A stretch of 64,000 bases of DNA from an uncultured Clostridia bacterium (GTDB lineage: Bacteria > Bacillota > Clostridia > Christensenellales > QALW01). The DNA is taken from positions 1 to 64,000 of the forward strand of contig CAKSKV010000001.1 in assembly GCA_934465535.1 (NCBI GenBank), in the 5' to 3' direction. A program made the translations under genes and the position numbers. The notes under the pieces are model-generated. The model did not search any database and was not told the DNA's origin. It saw only the letters and a list, made by a program, of their open reading frames with translations. Below, one piece after another: positions 60,065 through 64,000 of the stretch (the stretch's first letter is position 1; every line of letters begins with the position of its first letter).

Positions 60065-60739
60065 ATGCACAGAATAAATGTTTTTTGCGGTAATTACGGA
60101 AGCGGCAAAACGGAGATATCCATAAATACCGCCCTTGAATGTGCGGCCAAAGGGCTGCACACGACGCTGGTGGATCTTGATATAGTGAATCCGTACTTTC
60201 GCTCCAGTGAAAAAACGGCCATGCTGGAGGCGGCGGGGGTGCAGGTGCTGTGCCCGACCTTTGCCAACACTTCGGTGGATATTCCGGCGCTTCCCGCGCA
60301 GATACTGAGCATATTTGCCGACCGCTCGCGCACCGTTATAGTGGATGTGGGCGGCGATGCCGTGGGCGCGACGGCGCTTGGATGCTATAAGGCACAGCTG
60401 GAAAAAGACGATGTGTTTGTGCGCCTTGTGGTGAACGCGCGCCGTCCCTTTTCCAAGGGCGTGCCGGAGCTGACGGTCATGCTGAGGGATATTGAAGCAA
60501 ATGCGCGCCTGAAGGTGGATGCTATAATAAACAACACAAACATGGCAAGAAATACTACAACAGACGACATACTTTTCGGCGCAAAGGTGTGCCGGGAATT
60601 ATCCGAAAGCTGCAAAATACCGGTGGAGTGCGTGTGCGGGCTTGAGGAACTGCTTAAGCAGCTGCCGGAGGAGTACCGGGCGGAAAGGCGGCCCATAAAG
60701 ATATTCATGCGCCCGGAATGGCTGGACGAAACGGTGTGA
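60065..60739 (+). CDS. P-loop ATPase of the ParA/MinD-CobQ type, role unknown
   Basis: A 224-residue soluble protein. Walker A is GNYGSGKTE (residues 9-17), followed by VDLDIVNPYFRSSE, typical of SIMIBI NTPases that carry a substrate or drive partner release. TVIVDVGGDAVGA is a Walker B-like region. No membrane segment is present. GGGAGAGACAG precedes the ATG; the frame is open to 59975 without a site. It lies 69 bases before the RelA/SpoT-like gene on the same strand and may act with it. A TATAAT at about 59999 may be its promoter. I know no specific function. Confidence 0.75.
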   Translation: MHRINVFCGNYGSGKTEISINTALECAAKGLHTTLVDLDIVNPYFRSSEKTAMLEAAGVQVLCPTFANTSVDIPALPAQILSIFADRSRTVIVDVGGDAVGATALGCYKAQLEKDDVFVRLVVNARRPFSKGVPELTVMLRDIEANARLKVDAIINNTNMARNTTTDDILFGAKVCRELSESCKIPVECVCGLEELLKQLPEEYRAERRPIKIFMRPEWLDETV

Positions 60740-60808
60740 CGAAAAAAGGCAAAGCAACGGTCACGGGCCGGAAACTGCGTGCGGCGCAGGGCCGCGGGGA
60801 GGAAATGA

Positions 60809-62164
60809 ATGAGGCTGGAGGCTTTCAATGCAATAGATGAGGCGCTGGCGGTGCTTGCGGAAAACGCCGAGGTGTATGCGGCTGCGTCAAACAGGATAAA
60901 CGCGCTTCTTACGCAGCGTCTTGATGATGACTGCGTGATAAATGTGGTATCCCGCGTAAAGGAGGCGGTGAGCCTTAAGGAAAAGATAATCCGCAAAAAG
61001 CTCTATGCACAGCACAGAAGCGGAAAAGAAATAATGCAGGAGCTTTCCGATGTTGTCGGGGTGCGGGTTGAGTGCCGGTTCATAAAGGATGAGGCAGAAG
61101 TGTTTTCCCGCATAAGAAGCCTTTTTTCCAAGCAGAAGGACGGCTATTGCTATCTTGAGGATGTGCCGGATGTAGGGCTGGAGCTTATGTCGCCGCAGCC
61201 GCAGAAGCAGCGCAACGGGCTGGATATATACCGCATAGACGGAATTATCGTGCAAAACGGCAAGCGCTTCCGCTTTGAGATGCAGATAAAATCGCTGGTA
61301 AAGGTGTTCTGGGCGGAGATAGAGCATAAAATAGTATATAAAAACAACAGCTATCGGCTGATAGACGATTTTTTCCGTCAGCTTATGCTTTCCATAAACA
61401 ACAATCTGGTGTCGATAGACCAGCAGCTTATGCTTATATATCAACAGATGCAAAAGCACGATTCCGGCGAAAGCTATATGCAGGCGGGGGCAACAAAGCA
61501 GATACTGGCAAAGGCCATAAACGATATGCTGTACAACAAAATGACGGAGGAGATAGGCTTTACGGTAAATTTCCGCAAGCCCTGCGAAATACTGGCCGAT
61601 TTTGTGTTCAATAACGGCGTGACGGGGGCGGATGCTATTCAGGCGGGCAGCATGGAGGTTATGGTGACCCTGCTGTACAGAATAAAGAGCATGCGCCTTG
61701 ATATGCAGAACAGCCTGCACCTTGAGCGGCCGCTGAGGTTCGGCGACGGCTTTTGCCGTGTGATGGGGGAAACCCTGAGCAGGGTTATGAACGAGGATTT
61801 TGAATGGAACCTGTTTTTCCGTATGCTGTTTATTATGGAGCCGGAGAACAATTCCGGCGATCTTGAGTTTTTTATAAGCTATATCCGCAAGGAGATAACC
61901 GCGCGCTGTTCGGGCAAGGGAAGTGCGATATCGCTGATAGTGTTGGAGGATCTGCTGGAGCATTTGGCAAAATGCTTTGCGGAGAACCCGGATATAGAAT
62001 TTATCTCAAGAGAGAATCTGGACGCGGTGGCGCAGAATATATCGGCTTATCTTGAGCAGATACTTGCGGCGGTGGAGGAGCCTGCACAGTGGGAAAAATA
62101 CCGCGCGCACTTTCTTGCAAACGCATCGCTTCTCCCGGCGCGCGCAGAAAACGAAAACGGCTGA
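60809..62164 (+). CDS. RelA/SpoT-domain protein with a long unassigned C-terminus
   Basis: A 451-residue protein. Residues about 45-190 resemble the RelA/SpoT synthetase fold: VSRVKEAVSLKEKIIRKKL, LSDVVGVRVECRFIKDEAEVF and RFEMQIKSLVKVFWAEIEHKIVYKN, the last matching the conserved ExQIxT...WaxxeH segment of (p)ppGpp synthetases. No HD hydrolase domain is present. The C-terminal 250 residues are helical and I do not recognise them; they are much longer than in small alarmone synthetases such as RelP/RelQ (about 210-250 residues total). GGGGAGG precedes the ATG. It may synthesise an alarmone or another pyrophosphorylated nucleotide. Confidence 0.75.
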   Translation: MRLEAFNAIDEALAVLAENAEVYAAASNRINALLTQRLDDDCVINVVSRVKEAVSLKEKIIRKKLYAQHRSGKEIMQELSDVVGVRVECRFIKDEAEVFSRIRSLFSKQKDGYCYLEDVPDVGLELMSPQPQKQRNGLDIYRIDGIIVQNGKRFRFEMQIKSLVKVFWAEIEHKIVYKNNSYRLIDDFFRQLMLSINNNLVSIDQQLMLIYQQMQKHDSGESYMQAGATKQILAKAINDMLYNKMTEEIGFTVNFRKPCEILADFVFNNGVTGADAIQAGSMEVMVTLLYRIKSMRLDMQNSLHLERPLRFGDGFCRVMGETLSRVMNEDFEWNLFFRMLFIMEPENNSGDLEFFISYIRKEITARCSGKGSAISLIVLEDLLEHLAKCFAENPDIEFISRENLDAVAQNISAYLEQILAAVEEPAQWEKYRAHFLANASLLPARAENENG

Positions 62165-62184
62165 CGAATCGGCCGTTTTTATAT
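62154..62184. terminator. Terminator between the RelA/SpoT-like and YerC-like genes
   Basis: AAAACGGC and GCCGTTTT pair around a 10-base loop, followed by TATATTTTT on the right. Confidence 0.8.
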
Positions 62185-62205
62185 TTTTACTACATATATC
62201 AAGTA

Positions 62206-62526
62206 TTATTCTTTATTTGTCTGCGGGGTATCGTTCGTTCCGCTGCGCTCGAGGGCTATGCGGTAGCCCTCAGCTCCGTATTTAAGGCAGCGGTTTATGC
62301 GGCTTATGGTGGCGGTGCTGGCGCCGGTGAGCCGGGCGATATCGATATAGGTGATATCCTCTGCCAGCATGCGCGCCACTTCAAGACGCTGGGCCATGGC
62401 CTGAAGCTCGCTTACGGAGCAGAGATCCTCAAAGAAACGGTAGCATTCCTCCCGGCTGCGCAGGGAAAGTATGGCATCAAAAAGCTCATCGTTGAGCTTG
62501 CTTTGAAGTCGGGAATGGTATTCCAT
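62206..62526 (-). CDS. TrpR-like regulator (YerC/YecD family)
   Basis: A 106-residue protein with the TrpR/DnaA-like helix-turn-helix (LCSVSELQAMAQRLEVARMLAEDITYIDIARLTGASTATISRINRCLKYG), typical of the YerC/YecD family of Firmicutes. The tail is polar. ATG at 62526 is chosen for the AAGGCGG site and family start; the frame is open to 62667. Its targets are not known; in Clostridia the family is often next to DNA repair or central genes. Confidence 0.9.
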   Translation of the reverse strand: MEYHSRLQSKLNDELFDAILSLRSREECYRFFEDLCSVSELQAMAQRLEVARMLAEDITYIDIARLTGASTATISRINRCLKYGAEGYRIALERSGTNDTPQTNKE

Positions 62527-62796
62527 ATTCGAACCGCCTTTCTTATGCAGCTGTGTGCGTAAAACAGTATTGCTTTTTCGGAATAAAACGACCCGGCGCG
62601 GGTGAAAATACGATAAAAGAAACTGCGCAGCGGGTGCTTGAGCCTGCGTGCAGACTGCCGCTGACACTTTACTATTTTAACACAATGCCTGCAAAAAGCA
62701 AGGGCTTTTTACTTAGGAAGGCGCAGGACGGATTATAAATAAAGCAGCTTATAAAGCCGCTGCGAAAGAACGCATAAATACAAGAAAACGGGCGAT

Positions 62797-62880
62797 ATCA
62801 ACACTTTTTGTTCCGTCGTGTGAAAAGAACGGCACTTAACGGGCGGCAAGTGTATATCAATAAGCACAAAAGGTGTTGAT
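62797..62880. promoter_or_regulatory. Inverted repeat flanking the SGNH-lipoprotein promoter region
   Basis: ATCAACACTTTTTGT (62797-62811) and ACAAAAGGTGTTGAT (62866-62880) are inverted copies with one mismatch, 54 bases apart. The right arm overlaps the -35 of the following promoter. Confidence 0.6.
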
Positions 62881-62904
62881 TTTGCACTTGAATTGTACTA
62901 TAAT
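62876..62904 (+). promoter_or_regulatory. Promoter of the SGNH-hydrolase lipoprotein gene
   Basis: TTGATT (62876-62881), 17-bp spacer, TATAAT (62899-62904). The following ribosome site is AAAGGAGAAAGGA. Confidence 0.7.
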
Positions 62905-62941
62905 AAACAATAAAGATTACTCATGCAAAGGAGAAAGGATA

Positions 62942-64000
62942 ATGAAAAAGACTGTAATCGCCGTTTTGGCGATACTTATGGCGCTGACCTTCATGTTTGT
63001 CGGCTGCGTCAAGGATCCTCAGACCTCTGAGGTTCCGGATAATTCCGCGACCGCTCCCGGCGAGTCGGCAACGGCAGGAGACAACACCCCGGACACCCCG
63101 GCGGTTTCCCCCACGCCCAAGCCCGCTGCTCCGTCAAAGGATGACAGCCTGGAGTATAAGTACACTCTTAACGAGATGACCATGCCCATTTGGCAGAGCA
63201 ACACCATGTATAACGAGTGTGTTACCTTCCACGAAAATGAGGACGGCAGCATAACGGGCAACCTGCTCTTCAAGCCCATTCAGATAATAGCGGTTCGCGA
63301 TGTTACCCTGAAGATCGAGCTTAAAGAGGGCGTTCACTACAAGCTGGACGAAAACGACCCCACCAAGGTTATATGGCTTCCCGGCGATGAGACCTTCTCC
63401 ATTCCGTACTTCAAGCCCGGCGACCTTACCAGCGCGCATAAGGACAAGTGCGGAACCGACGGCTCCGGCGGAATCATTAACGGTGTTATGTACTGCGTAG
63501 GCGAGTGGCTGTATTCCAAGCAGATCTGCTTTACCTACACCTATGATCTTAACGAAAACGAAATGCCGCATGCCGAGTTTGCCGGCTCCAAGCTGCCCAA
63601 GACTTTGGCAAAGCTTAAGGGCGGCGAGCAGGTGAAGATCTCCTTCTACGGTGACTCCATCTTTACCGGCTGCGATTCCTCCTCTACCTACGGCAGAGAG
63701 CCCAAGGCTCCGACCTTCTTCAACATGGTAAAGAGACAGCTCAGCGCTCTTTATCCCGATGCGAAGATCAAGATTACAAACCCCTCCGTGGGCGGCTGGC
63801 AGGCTAAGGACGGTCTTGCCAATGTTGACAGCAAGGTTGCTGCCGGCAAGCCGGATCTTGTTATTCTGGGCTTCGGCATGAACGATTCCAATGTGGACGG
63901 CGAGGATGAGGCCAAGACCATTCAGCAGATGATGGATAAGATTTTGGCCAAGAACCCCGACTGCGAGTTCATCGTGGTATCCACCTTCCATGCAAATCCC
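62942..64000 (+). CDS. SGNH/GDSL-hydrolase lipoprotein (3' end outside the window)
   Basis: The first 353 residues of a secreted lipoprotein. The signal peptide ends FVGC with the lipid Cys at 22, followed by a Pro/Ala/Thr spacer (about 30-65). A beta-rich module of about 150 residues comes before the SGNH domain: block I is FYGDSIFTG (Ser239 nucleophile), and block III is GFGMNDSN. The domain probably removes acetyl or acyl groups from carbohydrate or peptidoglycan at the cell surface. The frame is open through the last base. The strong AAAGGAG site fixes the start. Confidence 0.85.
   Translation, partial: MKKTVIAVLAILMALTFMFVGCVKDPQTSEVPDNSATAPGESATAGDNTPDTPAVSPTPKPAAPSKDDSLEYKYTLNEMTMPIWQSNTMYNECVTFHENEDGSITGNLLFKPIQIIAVRDVTLKIELKEGVHYKLDENDPTKVIWLPGDETFSIPYFKPGDLTSAHKDKCGTDGSGGIINGVMYCVGEWLYSKQICFTYTYDLNENEMPHAEFAGSKLPKTLAKLKGGEQVKISFYGDSIFTGCDSSSTYGREPKAPTFFNMVKRQLSALYPDAKIKITNPSVGGWQAKDGLANVDSKVAAGKPDLVILGFGMNDSNVDGEDEAKTIQQMMDKILAKNPDCEFIVVSTFHANP

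Overview
The window looks like a chromosomal segment of an anaerobic, Gram-positive, spore-forming Firmicute of the class Clostridia, probably a gut-type lineage. I infer this from pyruvate formate-lyase with its activase, a second glycyl-radical enzyme, a T-box ahead of an alpha2-type glycyl-tRNA synthetase, spore maturation genes spmA and spmB, an AbrB-type regulator, CdaA/YbbR, DUF1540 and FmdB-type small zinc proteins, a FeoA-FeoA-FeoB set, frequent TTG starts and strong AGGAGG-type ribosome binding sites. I saw no phage, insertion sequence or CRISPR array. The species cannot be named from the sequence alone.

Layout. 1-1500: tail of a methyltransferase-like gene, a short XRE regulator, two tRNA-Ser genes with their own promoter and terminator, and a DUF1540 gene. 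1.6-4.9 kb: pflB-pflA behind a strong promoter with two symmetrical sites. 4.9-12.1 kb (minus strand): sugar and anion block with a PfkB kinase, two SLC13/ArsB-like permeases, a GDPD phosphodiesterase, a D-psicose/tagatose 3-epimerase and an L-fucose/arabinose-type isomerase; a LacI-type repressor lies at 14.0-15.0 kb and a LacI-type operator sits at the isomerase promoter. 12.6-13.7 kb: a solitary, AT-richer HNH endonuclease gene. 15.1-16.6 kb: a secreted DNA/RNA nuclease whose C-terminal domain is cut off by an in-frame TAG, coupled to a small protein. 16.9-25.4 kb: AraC regulator, FmdB, murA, membrane protein, larE, prmC-prfA-sua5, mscS.

25.6-30.9 kb: an AraC regulator divergent from an uncharacterised glycyl-radical enzyme, its activase and a zinc alcohol dehydrogenase, apparently one catabolic unit. 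31-34.5 kb: a GH99-like lipoprotein and a MATE exporter. 34.7-39.2 kb: iron region (feoA, feoA, feoB, FeoB-associated Cys-rich protein, DtxR-like regulator, then an HMA protein) with repeated TTAG...CTAA operators. 39.4-42.5 kb: rpsF-ssb-rpsR, a class-I glutamine-amidotransferase-like hydrolase, ung and a small Cys/Asn-rich protein. 42.7-46.9 kb: T-box-glyS, ftsH, DUF308. 47-49.6 kb: a secreted anchored protein, a membrane-spanning XRE regulator and tRNA-Ala.

49.7-62.5 kb: spmA-spmB, abrB, a membrane protein, prfC (RF3), a VanZ-like/FtsX-type ABC exporter operon with an apparent frameshift in its first gene, cdaA-ybbR (c-di-AMP synthesis), a P-loop ATPase, a RelA/SpoT-domain protein with a long unassigned C-terminus, and a TrpR-like YerC regulator. 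The window ends inside an SGNH-hydrolase lipoprotein gene. The most unusual items are the amber-interrupted nuclease, the unassigned glycyl-radical cluster, the HNH protein with an unknown C-terminal domain, the Feo operator set, and the RelA/SpoT-like protein.
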